Assembly: GCA_964423405.1 (NCBI GenBank)
Contig: CAYREY010000004.1
Coordinates: 62,001-126,000, forward strand
Direction: 5' to 3'
Length of the DNA: 64,000 bases
DNA from: Bog-950 sp964423405
GTDB taxonomy: Bacteria; Bacteroidota; Bacteroidia; Chitinophagales; LD1
Shown: piece by piece, positions 18,204 to 25,417 of the stretch
Numbering within the stretch: position 1 is the first letter of the stretch
Layout of the letters: each line of letters begins with the position of its first letter
Notes under the pieces: generated by a model
What the model was told of the DNA's origin: nothing
Databases searched by the model: none
The model's input: only the letters and a program-made list of their open reading frames with translations
Position numbers and translations under genes: made by a program

Positions 18204-19460
18204 ATGATTCAGCTTAACAACGAAGTATATGAAATTGGTGGTATCCCTGTATCGCAGCTATGCGAAAAGTACGATACACCTTTATATGTGTACGACACAG
18301 CTATAATGGAACGCCAGTACACACAATTGAAAAATGCGTTTAAAGGCGCCAATACCCGTATTAAGTTTGCCTGCAAGGCATTGAACAACATTAACGTCCT
18401 CCGCTTTTTTAAAAGCCTTGGTGCCGGACTGGACACAGTATCTATACAAGAAGTATGGGTAGGTCTGCAGGCAGGCTTTAATCCTAAAGATATTATTTAC
18501 ACTCCTAACTGCGTATCGCTTGAAGAGATTGACCTGGCCGTAAAAGAAGGGGTACAGATTAACATCGATAATATATCAATATTGGAACAGTTTGGCCACA
18601 AGTATGGTGCAAGCGTGCCGGTATGTGTACGTATTAACCCACACGTAATGGCCGGGGGCAACATTAACATCTCTACTGGTCACATTGACTCTAAATTCGG
18701 TATCTCCATTTACCAGATGCGCCACCTGGAACGTGTTATTAAAGCGGGTAACATCCGTGTAAATGGGTTGCATATGCATACCGGAAGCGATATACTGGAT
18801 GTGGATGTTTTTCTTCGCGCAGCCGATATTTTGTTTGAGGTAACCGAACACTTTCCCAATCTGGAGTTTATTGATTTTGGCAGCGGGTTTAAAGTTCCAT
18901 ACAAACCAGATGATTACTATACCGATATTCAGGAAGTAGGCACAAAGCTTACCGAAAAGTTCAATGCATTCTGCAAAAGCTATGGTCGCGATCTTGAGCT
19001 GTATTTCGAACCGGGTAAGTTTCTGGTAAGCCAGAGCGGTACTTTTCTGGCTAAGGTGAACGTTATTAAACAAACCACGGCTACTGTGTTTGTAGGGGTA
19101 GATAGCGGCCTTAACCACCTGATACGCCCTATGTTTTACAATTCGTACCACCACATGGTAAATGTAAGCAACCCTGCTGGCACACAACGTATTTACACCG
19201 TAGTGGGCTATATATGTGAAACCGACACCTTTGGTTGGGATCGTAAAATAAGCGAGGTGCGTGAGGGTGATATTATCGCTTTTCAAAACGCAGGGGCCTA
19301 TGGCTTTACCATGAGCTCTAACTACAACTCGCGTTTCCGCCCGGCAGAAGTAATGATTTATAAAGGCAAAGACTATCTGATACGTAAACGCGAATCGCTG
19401 GATGATATACTTCGCAATCAGGTAGAAGTAGAGGCTTTGCAAGAAAAAATTGTAGTGTGA
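18204..19460 (+). CDS. lysA: Diaminopimelate decarboxylase
   Basis: A 418-residue PLP enzyme of fold type III. Start chosen at the ATG at 18204; the frame is open to 18108 but those residues are not conserved-looking and the promoter lies inside them. Motifs: IKFACKALNN with the PLP lysine near residue 47, GLHMHTGSDI in place of the common HxHIGS, FGSGFKVPY (phosphate loop), LYFEPGKFLV, and the CETDTF block contributed by the partner subunit. The enzyme decarboxylates meso-diaminopimelate to lysine. The His-Thr-Gly-Ser variation is what I would expect for the Bacteroidota branch. Related decarboxylases for other amino acids exist, but the CExxD and EPGK motifs favour LysA. Confidence 0.9.
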   Translation: MIQLNNEVYEIGGIPVSQLCEKYDTPLYVYDTAIMERQYTQLKNAFKGANTRIKFACKALNNINVLRFFKSLGAGLDTVSIQEVWVGLQAGFNPKDIIYTPNCVSLEEIDLAVKEGVQINIDNISILEQFGHKYGASVPVCVRINPHVMAGGNINISTGHIDSKFGISIYQMRHLERVIKAGNIRVNGLHMHTGSDILDVDVFLRAADILFEVTEHFPNLEFIDFGSGFKVPYKPDDYYTDIQEVGTKLTEKFNAFCKSYGRDLELYFEPGKFLVSQSGTFLAKVNVIKQTTATVFVGVDSGLNHLIRPMFYNSYHHMVNVSNPAGTQRIYTVVGYICETDTFGWDRKISEVREGDIIAFQNAGAYGFTMSSNYNSRFRPAEVMIYKGKDYLIRKRESLDDILRNQVEVEALQEKIVV

Positions 19461-19558
19461 TAACCTATTACCTTGTCATTTATTGTTAAGGCAGTTTATT
19501 GCAATTATGTATTTTTTAATCTTTGCTGCACATCGTTACACAACGTTGCTTTATAAGT

Positions 19559-20194
19559 ATGAAACAACTTACACTAATCGCCCTTGTTTTTTTTAGTGCA
19601 ACTGCATTGGCAAAAAGTAAAACCAGCACTTTGTATATTGCCGACAGGTTTACCCTGTGCGATACCACCGAGTGTATGCAGATGAAAATTAAAAAAAGCG
19701 CTGCATGGCAGGTTGCTACAACCACTATTAGTGACTTTGTATACGAAGAGGGCTACGAGTACAAACTTAAAATAAGCACCGATCTCGAAACCGGTGAACA
19801 GAAACTGGTTAAAGTGCTGTACAAAAAGAAAACCGGTTACAACCCTGCCACTAAATTAGAAGGCCGTAGATGGTATTTGAAATCTATGTACGATGGCAAT
19901 GGTAGTTTACGGTTAGGCGATACCACTTGTTATATTGATATTGATGTAACACAAGGCTCCGTTAGCGGCCGTGGGGTTTGCAACAGGCTGAAAGGTACTG
20001 CTAAGGGGGATGGGAAAACCATCACCTTCAGCGATCTTGCCTACACTCGAATGAAATGCGTGGATCAGGGCAACGTAATGGAAACTATTATTACTAATCT
20101 GTTATCTACCACAAGCACTTATGAGCGCCGTGGTCGCAGTATGTTAATACTACACTCGGCCAAAGGTTCTTATATGGTCTTCGAAAGCCTGTAG
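19559..20194 (+). CDS. Secreted META-domain (HslJ-like) protein
   Basis: From the ATG at 19559 the protein has 211 residues with a signal peptide (LTLIALVFFSATALA). The middle part (about 25-95) is rich in Lys and Thr and not recognised. The C-terminal half is a META domain: LEGRRWYLKSMYDG, VSGRGVCNRLKGTAKGDG, ITFSDLAYTRMKCVD and ETIITNLLSTT follow the pattern known from HslJ, a periplasmic or outer-membrane heat-shock protein of unclear mechanism. Many Bacteroidota carry such proteins as envelope stress genes. There is no lipobox. A TAATCTTTGC stretch about 30 bases upstream may be its -7 element. Confidence 0.75.
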   Translation: MKQLTLIALVFFSATALAKSKTSTLYIADRFTLCDTTECMQMKIKKSAAWQVATTTISDFVYEEGYEYKLKISTDLETGEQKLVKVLYKKKTGYNPATKLEGRRWYLKSMYDGNGSLRLGDTTCYIDIDVTQGSVSGRGVCNRLKGTAKGDGKTITFSDLAYTRMKCVDQGNVMETIITNLLSTTSTYERRGRSMLILHSAKGSYMVFESL

Positions 20195-20380
20195 AAGTAA
20201 CGCCACCCTTATATTATTTAAACAGGTGGTTGTGGTATTCTACGTGTTACTATGTATTTGTAGTAATCACTTGTTGGCTAAGCTTAATGTTCTTAAAGCC
20301 CTTCGTGGTTAATAGTTGTATTTCCCGCCTTTTTCTATTTTCACGTACTCAAATTTCCGAAACACACAAAAAATCCGTTT

Positions 20381-22042
20381 ATGTCATCTGTAGCAGCAGT
20401 CAACTACAAAGAAATAATTGATAATGCCATTAAGGCTATTCATGCCCGTACATTCTACGCACAGTATCCTGATAGCCCTAAAGCATACGGTGAGGAAGCA
20501 CCGGGCAAAGGTCAGGAAGCTTACAATAACCAGTTGGGCAAACAGTTTAGCGGGTTGCTGCAACAAAACCCTACCGGCTGGGCCGGCGAAGAGGTTTCGC
20601 CATACACCGGTAAAGCATTGGGCATTACCTATCCGGTGTTCGAAACCGAAACATTAATAGTGCGCGCAGGCCGTGCTTTCAGTACCTGGAAGAATGTAAG
20701 CGTAGAACAACGTACCGAAATACTGGTAGATGCACTGGAACGTGTTAAGCACCGTTTTTTTGAAATTGCGTATGCCACACAGCACACCACCGGGCAGAGC
20801 TTTGTAATGAGTTTTCAGGCCAGCGGCCCACATGCCAGCGATCGTGCATTAGAGGCACTGGCATTAGGGTACGAAGAACTTACTCGCTTCCCTTTAAACG
20901 TAACCTGGGATAAACCTATGGGCAAAGTAAACGTAGTACTGCAAAAGCAGTTTAAACCGATACCTAAGGGCATTGGCCTTGTTATTGGCTGCAGTACTTT
21001 CCCTACATGGAACTCGGTACCCGGTTTGTTCGCCTCGCTTGTTACCGGTAATACAGTTATTGTAAAGCCACATCCTAAATCAGTATATGCCATAGCTATA
21101 GTAGTAGCTGAAATACAGGCTGCCCTGCAGGCTAAAAGTATAGATGCCAATGTATGTCAGTTGGCTGCAGATACCAGCGATAAACTTATTACCAAGCAAC
21201 TGGCCGAACATCCGTTAGTTAAACTTATTGACTATACAGGCGGCTCAGCCTTCGGTTCATATATAGAATCTATCCCCGGTAAAGTAACCTTTACCGAAAA
21301 GGCCGGTGTAAACTCGGTGATAATTGATTCTGTAGCCGATCTTAAACCGGTAGTGCAAAACGTGGCATTTGCAGTTTCTCTATATAGTGGGCAGATGTGC
21401 ACCGCACCACAGAATTTCTTTATACCGGCCGGTGGCGTTAAACAGGGCGATACAATAATACCTTATGAAGATGTAAAGAAGGCCCTTGTTGATGCTATTG
21501 CAGGTATTGCCAATCACCCGCAAATGGGCCCCGGCACATTAGGTGCCATACAAAACCCGGCTACAGTTAAGCGAGTTAATTCTGTAAAAGATCTTGACGC
21601 TACTGTATTGCTCGAGCCGAAAACCATTGCTAACGCAGATTTTCCGGAGGCGCGTACCTGCTCACCAGTAGTGCTGGAAGTAGATGCCAAGGATAGCGGT
21701 ATTTATCAGGAAGAGCTGTTTGGTCCAATAGTGCTGATTATTAAAACAAAAGATACCGCACAAAGTATAGAACTGGCTAAACAAATGGCCGAGAAACACG
21801 GTGCCATCACTTTCAGCGCATACACTACCAACGAAGAAACAGCCGCTACCATTACCGAAGAACTGGAAAGCGTATTTGCTCCGGTATCGCTAAACCTTAC
21901 CGGTATGATATGGGTTAACCAGCACGCCGGCTTCAGCGATTTCCACGTAACCGGTGGTAACCCGGCTGGTAACGCATCGTTTACCAACCCAGAGTATATC
22001 AACAAACGTTTCGTTTGGGTAGGACATAGAAGAGTAGCGTAA
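20381..22042 (+). CDS. paaN: PaaN-type aldehyde dehydrogenase (phenylacetic acid degradation family)
   Basis: A 553-residue protein similar to the stand-alone PaaN form. Features of the aldehyde dehydrogenase superfamily: PKGIGLVIGCSTFPTWNSVP, GNTVIVKPHPKS (NAD(P) site), DYTGGSAFGSYI, and the catalytic Cys340 in SGQMCTAPQNFF, plus the C-terminal FHVTGGNPAGNASF. In the phenylacetate pathway the PaaZ/PaaN aldehyde dehydrogenase oxidises the ring-cleavage aldehyde. No other paa gene is adjacent; either the rest is elsewhere or the enzyme serves another acyl aldehyde. It has 186 bases of upstream spacer and ends at a strong hairpin shared with pheS. Confidence 0.8.
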   Translation: MSSVAAVNYKEIIDNAIKAIHARTFYAQYPDSPKAYGEEAPGKGQEAYNNQLGKQFSGLLQQNPTGWAGEEVSPYTGKALGITYPVFETETLIVRAGRAFSTWKNVSVEQRTEILVDALERVKHRFFEIAYATQHTTGQSFVMSFQASGPHASDRALEALALGYEELTRFPLNVTWDKPMGKVNVVLQKQFKPIPKGIGLVIGCSTFPTWNSVPGLFASLVTGNTVIVKPHPKSVYAIAIVVAEIQAALQAKSIDANVCQLAADTSDKLITKQLAEHPLVKLIDYTGGSAFGSYIESIPGKVTFTEKAGVNSVIIDSVADLKPVVQNVAFAVSLYSGQMCTAPQNFFIPAGGVKQGDTIIPYEDVKKALVDAIAGIANHPQMGPGTLGAIQNPATVKRVNSVKDLDATVLLEPKTIANADFPEARTCSPVVLEVDAKDSGIYQEELFGPIVLIIKTKDTAQSIELAKQMAEKHGAITFSAYTTNEETAATITEELESVFAPVSLNLTGMIWVNQHAGFSDFHVTGGNPAGNASFTNPEYINKRFVWVGHRRVA

Positions 22043-22100
22043 TTTGTTTTATACTAAAATTGCGGTTTATATCGCAACAATATAGTGGTAAGCACACCAA

Positions 22101-22145
22101 TAGAAAACGGCGCATTACATATGTAGTGCGCCGTTTTCTATTTTA
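22101..22145. terminator. Bidirectional terminator between paaN and pheS
   Basis: A 40-base near-perfect palindrome (22101-22140): TAGAAAACGGCGCATTACAT followed by its reverse complement with one mismatched pair, flanked by A and T runs, between convergent stop codons. Confidence 0.88.
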
Positions 22146-22155
22146 CAAGTAACAA

Positions 22156-23187
22156 TTATACAGCCGAAGTAAACTGCTTAAGGAAACGTATATCGTTTTC
22201 GAAATACAAACGCAGGTCGTTTACCTGGTAACGTAGCATGGTAATACGCTCTATACCCATACCAAAGGCAAAACCCGAATACTTTTTAGTATCCAGTGTA
22301 CAATTCTCCAGCACAGCAGGGTCAACCATACCGCAGCCGCCAATTTCTACCCAACCGCTGTACTTACATACGGGGCAGCCTTTCTGGTTGCAGATAGTAC
22401 AGGTAATATCCATTTCGGCGCTGGGTTCGGTAAACGGAAAAAACGATGGACGGAAACGTATTTCGGTATTGCGGCCAAACATTTCCTGTGCAAAGTACAG
22501 CATGGTTTGTTTCAGGTCGGCAAACGATACGTTTTCATCTATATACAAGCCCTCTACCTGGTGGAAGGTACAGTGCGCACGTGCCGAGATAGTTTCGTTG
22601 CGGTATACACGGCCGGGGAAAATATAACGCAACGGTGGTTTCTGGCTTTCCATCATCCGTATCTGTACCGATGACGTATGCGTACGCAGTAACTGGTTTT
22701 TATCTTCACTTAAAAAGAAGGTATCCTGCATATCGCGCGCGGGGTGGTCCTGCGGGGTATTAAGCGCAGTAAAGTTGTGCCAGTCGTCTTCAATCTCCGG
22801 CCCTTCGGCTACGACAAACCCTATACGGTTAAAAATCTCAATCATACGGTTACGTACTATCGATAGCGGGTGGCGGGTACCTAGTGGTATATCAAAGCCC
22901 GGTGCGGTAAGGTCGGGTACATCGCTGGCAGCCTGTTTGCCGCTTTCAAAGGCAGTTTTCAGTTCTTCCAGTTTACCCTCGGCAGCAGCCTTAAGGGCGT
23001 TCATTAGCTGGCCATACTCTTTTTTACGTTCGCCGGGCAACTGGCCCATAGCGCCAAATAAATCCTTTAGCACGCCTCTGCTGCCCAGGTATTTAATACG
23101 GAACTGCTCTAACTCATCGGCGTTGGCCGGTGTGGCAGTTTTAATCTCTTCCAATACGGCATTTGCCTTGTCGAAAATCTCTTGCAT
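22156..23187 (-). CDS. pheS: Phenylalanine--tRNA ligase alpha subunit
   Basis: A 343-residue protein, the normal PheS length. Residues 1-85 form the N-terminal coiled coil that binds tRNA (LEQFRIKYLGSRGVLKDLFG). The class II catalytic core follows: RHPLSIVRNRMIEIF (motif 1 region), RTHTSSVQIRMM, FPGRVYRNETISARAHCTFH (motif 2), LRFRPSFFPFTEPSAEMDI-type block written here as RFRPSFFPFTEPSAE, and GMGIERITMLRY (motif 3). A CTICNQKGCPVCKYSGW insert has four cysteines that probably bind zinc, which I recall from other Bacteroidota PheS. PheS pairs with PheT, which is not in this window. The start lies only four bases after a TATTTTCG element, so the mRNA may be leaderless. Confidence 0.95.
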   Translation of the reverse strand: MQEIFDKANAVLEEIKTATPANADELEQFRIKYLGSRGVLKDLFGAMGQLPGERKKEYGQLMNALKAAAEGKLEELKTAFESGKQAASDVPDLTAPGFDIPLGTRHPLSIVRNRMIEIFNRIGFVVAEGPEIEDDWHNFTALNTPQDHPARDMQDTFFLSEDKNQLLRTHTSSVQIRMMESQKPPLRYIFPGRVYRNETISARAHCTFHQVEGLYIDENVSFADLKQTMLYFAQEMFGRNTEIRFRPSFFPFTEPSAEMDITCTICNQKGCPVCKYSGWVEIGGCGMVDPAVLENCTLDTKKYSGFAFGMGIERITMLRYQVNDLRLYFENDIRFLKQFTSAV

Positions 23188-23191
23188 GGCG

Positions 23192-23199
23192 CGAAAATA
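23192..23199 (-). promoter_or_regulatory. Probable pheS -7 element (TATTTTCG)
   Basis: Identical to the uvrB element and followed by the same CGCC. It ends four bases before the ATG, and it overlaps the T run of the terminator of the upstream patatin gene. No TTTG -33 part is visible. Confidence 0.4.
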
Positions 23200-23224
23200 A
23201 AAAATACAGGGTTATACTACCCTG
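23200..23224 (-). terminator. Probable terminator after the patatin gene
   Basis: On the minus strand CAGGGT, a six-base loop and ACCCTG form a perfect but short stem followed by TATTTTTTATTTT. It lies 24 bases after the patatin stop codon. Confidence 0.55.
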
Positions 23225-23247
23225 ATTTTGGTTATAACGGCTTTGGC

Positions 23248-24015
23248 TTAATTGCCTGCAGTATACAGGGCTGTAATCTGCTCTTTCATACCCAATGTGT
23301 AATTGTAACCGGCATCATAAATTTCCTGCGTTTTTTTAAACTCAAACAGGCCATACGCTGCCAGCATGGGCGGCTCAATAAATATATTGCACTTATCGGC
23401 CTTGGCTATTACCGAGTTATAAATTGCCATGTGGAACGAGCGATCCAACACCACCGGTATGCTCATCTCTTCATCGCGATGGCTAAACGGGTTAACGTGT
23501 ACACCAATTATTATATCGCAATTGCCCAGCAGCGGCTCTACCGGAAAGTTGTTCAGTATACCGCCATCGGCGTATACGCGGTCGTTATACTTAACCGGTT
23601 CAAATATGCCCGGCACAGCCGATGATGCCGTAATGGCGGTTGCCACATCGCCGGTAGAGATATACTCTGTTTTACCCGATTCGAGATTAGTAACCGCGGC
23701 TGTAAATAGCAGGTTAAGTTGTTCGAAGGTAGTTTCGCCAATAAACATACGGCAGGTGTTAATTATAGAGCGTGTTTTAAGCAGCCCGTCTTTTTGCCAC
23801 GAAAAGCCCGGAAAATGAAAGATTTTTTTCTGCAGTGCTATCTCCAGCATTTTATCGGTAGAAAAGCCTGCTGCGTAAAACCCACCTACTACAGACCCTG
23901 CACTGGTGCCGGCTATTACATCGGGCTTTACGCCCATTTCTTCCAACGCTTTAATAACCCCTAAGTGGGCAATGCCACGGCTACCGCCGCCCGATAATAC
24001 CAGTCCTGTTTTCAT
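23248..24015 (-). CDS. Patatin-like phospholipase
   Basis: A 255-residue protein with the full patatin catalytic set: the oxyanion loop SGGGSRGIAHLG at 8-19, the serine elbow GTSAG with Ser38, and the DGG motif with Asp150 in YADGGILNN. A Ser-Asp dyad enzyme that removes acyl chains from phospholipids or other lipids. No signal peptide, no beta-barrel and no T9SS domain are present, so it is the short cytosolic (RssA-like) form and not a secreted toxin. A TTACTTTG element, eight bases upstream of the ATG, may be its promoter. It lies 60 bases upstream of pheS with a short terminator between them. Confidence 0.88.
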   Translation of the reverse strand: MKTGLVLSGGGSRGIAHLGVIKALEEMGVKPDVIAGTSAGSVVGGFYAAGFSTDKMLEIALQKKIFHFPGFSWQKDGLLKTRSIINTCRMFIGETTFEQLNLLFTAAVTNLESGKTEYISTGDVATAITASSAVPGIFEPVKYNDRVYADGGILNNFPVEPLLGNCDIIIGVHVNPFSHRDEEMSIPVVLDRSFHMAIYNSVIAKADKCNIFIEPPMLAAYGLFEFKKTQEIYDAGYNYTLGMKEQITALYTAGN

Positions 24016-24181
24016 AACGGCGGCAAAGTAAACAAGTAATTGGCACGCTACTATTTAAAACAAGTTAACAGTACAACGTATCTACTTCTGTTAGGGTAGT
24101 TTGTGTATGCACACCAATGCATGTTATTTGTGTAAGGTAGGTTAATCTGGTCAATGCTGGATATTACACAGCTTTACTCAA

Positions 24182-24733
24182 TCAATGCGCATTATTCAGA
24201 TTTCTTTTAGCCTGTATAATATGCCTTTCGTTATGTGTTATCACAAATCTAAGTGCATCGCCGGTATTAAGTTTTATTAACCTGAAGATAGAAGTAGGTA
24301 TGTTACTGTTTTGTAGGTTTTTGTTTCTGGCTAGCCTTATATAGGTAAGTAGGTTTTCTTGTTGTTTTATAAAGTCAGCTACTACTGGATAAGGGTTTTC
24401 AATTTTTGATGGCGTGTGGCTAGTGGGGGCTTTCATTTTTTTTATGTCGGCCTTGGGTTCCATCATTCTGGTAAAGTAGTTACCCAGCAGGCCAGGCTTA
24501 AATTTGAGAGAAGTTTGTTTGTCGGGTGCAACCTGTAGGCTCTTTTTAATAAGTGGCAGGTAATACATTCCGTACGAATTTAAATGCCAAAGACATTGGG
24601 CAATACTCCACCCTCCGTTCACAGAATGAGCTAATAATTGCTGCTCGCTCAGGTTTTGGAATGTGCCAATAGCATCAATAAGGTGCTGTTCAGTAATCTT
24701 TTCAAGTTCATCCAGTAGTTGTTGTTGGTTCAT
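24182..24733 (-). CDS. DinB-family protein
   Basis: From the ATG at 24733 the protein has 183 residues. It has the four-helix DinB/YfiT outline: a helix starting LLDELEKITEQHLIDAIG, then GGWSIAQCLWHLNSYGMYYLPLI with the first metal-type His in WHLN, and a late helix ALRFVITHNERHIIQAKRNL with the HxxxH pair. In the superfamily three histidines bind a metal; members include thiol transferases (bacillithiol) and damage-induced proteins of unknown role. It follows the Crp/Fnr gene by 72 bases on the same strand and is plausibly controlled by it. The reaction cannot be named. Confidence 0.75.
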   Translation of the reverse strand: MNQQQLLDELEKITEQHLIDAIGTFQNLSEQQLLAHSVNGGWSIAQCLWHLNSYGMYYLPLIKKSLQVAPDKQTSLKFKPGLLGNYFTRMMEPKADIKKMKAPTSHTPSKIENPYPVVADFIKQQENLLTYIRLARNKNLQNSNIPTSIFRLIKLNTGDALRFVITHNERHIIQAKRNLNNAH

Positions 24734-24805
24734 AATTTGTTTGCCCGTTTTGATGGACAAAAATGGCTGGCTTTCGAAAAGTAATTGTTGGTAAATACCA
24801 GTATT

Positions 24806-25402
24806 TTAAATTTTAATGCGGTTAATAAGTTTACTGAAATTAGTAGAATCTATCCCCAAATAGTCGGCCAGGTATTTGTGTGGCACCAATTGCAACATAT
24901 GTGGGCTACGTTGCATAAATTTTCTGAATTTTTCTTCCGATGAAAAGCACTGTAGCTCTACTAGTCGCTCCAATACGCCTGTAAGTGCTATGGTGACATT
25001 CTTTTTCACCATGGCTTCTATGGCCGGATTAGTTTTGGTTATATGGGTTAAACTGGTATAAGTAGTTCTTATCATTTCCGAGGCTGTAAGCGTTTCGAAG
25101 TAGTACGCCGATGGTTTTTGAAGTATAAAAGAATCTACTACTCCGCTATAAGATGGGGCGTATGTAAAAATAATGGTAGCCTCCCGCTCGGCTTCGTCAA
25201 AATAGTAAATACGTTGCACCCCTTCATTTACAAAATACAGGTAACGTTCTGTTTCTCCGGCGCGGGTTAATACTTCTTTTCGTTTAAAATGTACCGGCTC
25301 CCATATGTTCATAAAGGTTTTACGGTCGCTGTCCTGCAGGTTTGTATCTGCTGACAGTACAGCATGTATTTTAGCCAGATGTGGAGATAGGTCAGTGCTC
25401 AT
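24806..25402 (-). CDS. Crp/Fnr-family transcriptional regulator
   Basis: A 198-residue protein. The N-terminal cyclic-nucleotide-binding-like beta roll (about 20-115) includes FKRKEVLTRAGETERYLYFV and VNEGVQRIYYFDEAEREATI. A long dimer helix follows (TNPAIEAMVKKNVTIALTGVLERLVELQ), then a helix-turn-helix at the C-terminus (VPHKYLADYLGIDSTNFSKL). The protein ends right after the recognition helix, as in many short Bacteroidota members. The arginine and glutamate that bind cAMP phosphate are not in a clear GE-R-A-A context, so the ligand is unknown; no Fnr cysteines are present. It probably regulates itself and the DinB gene behind it. Confidence 0.8.
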   Translation of the reverse strand: MSTDLSPHLAKIHAVLSADTNLQDSDRKTFMNIWEPVHFKRKEVLTRAGETERYLYFVNEGVQRIYYFDEAEREATIIFTYAPSYSGVVDSFILQKPSAYYFETLTASEMIRTTYTSLTHITKTNPAIEAMVKKNVTIALTGVLERLVELQCFSSEEKFRKFMQRSPHMLQLVPHKYLADYLGIDSTNFSKLINRIKI

Positions 25403-25417
25403 ACTATTACTGTATGT

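Noticed and set aside
18576..19442. 288-codon minus-strand open frame opposite lysA
   Set aside because: It mirrors a well-conserved gene on the other strand, and its translation has no recognisable domain.
23248..24015. Patatin protein as a CBASS or other anti-phage effector
   Set aside because: No nucleotide cyclase or other defence gene lies next to it; the neighbours are pheS, DinB and a Crp/Fnr regulator.
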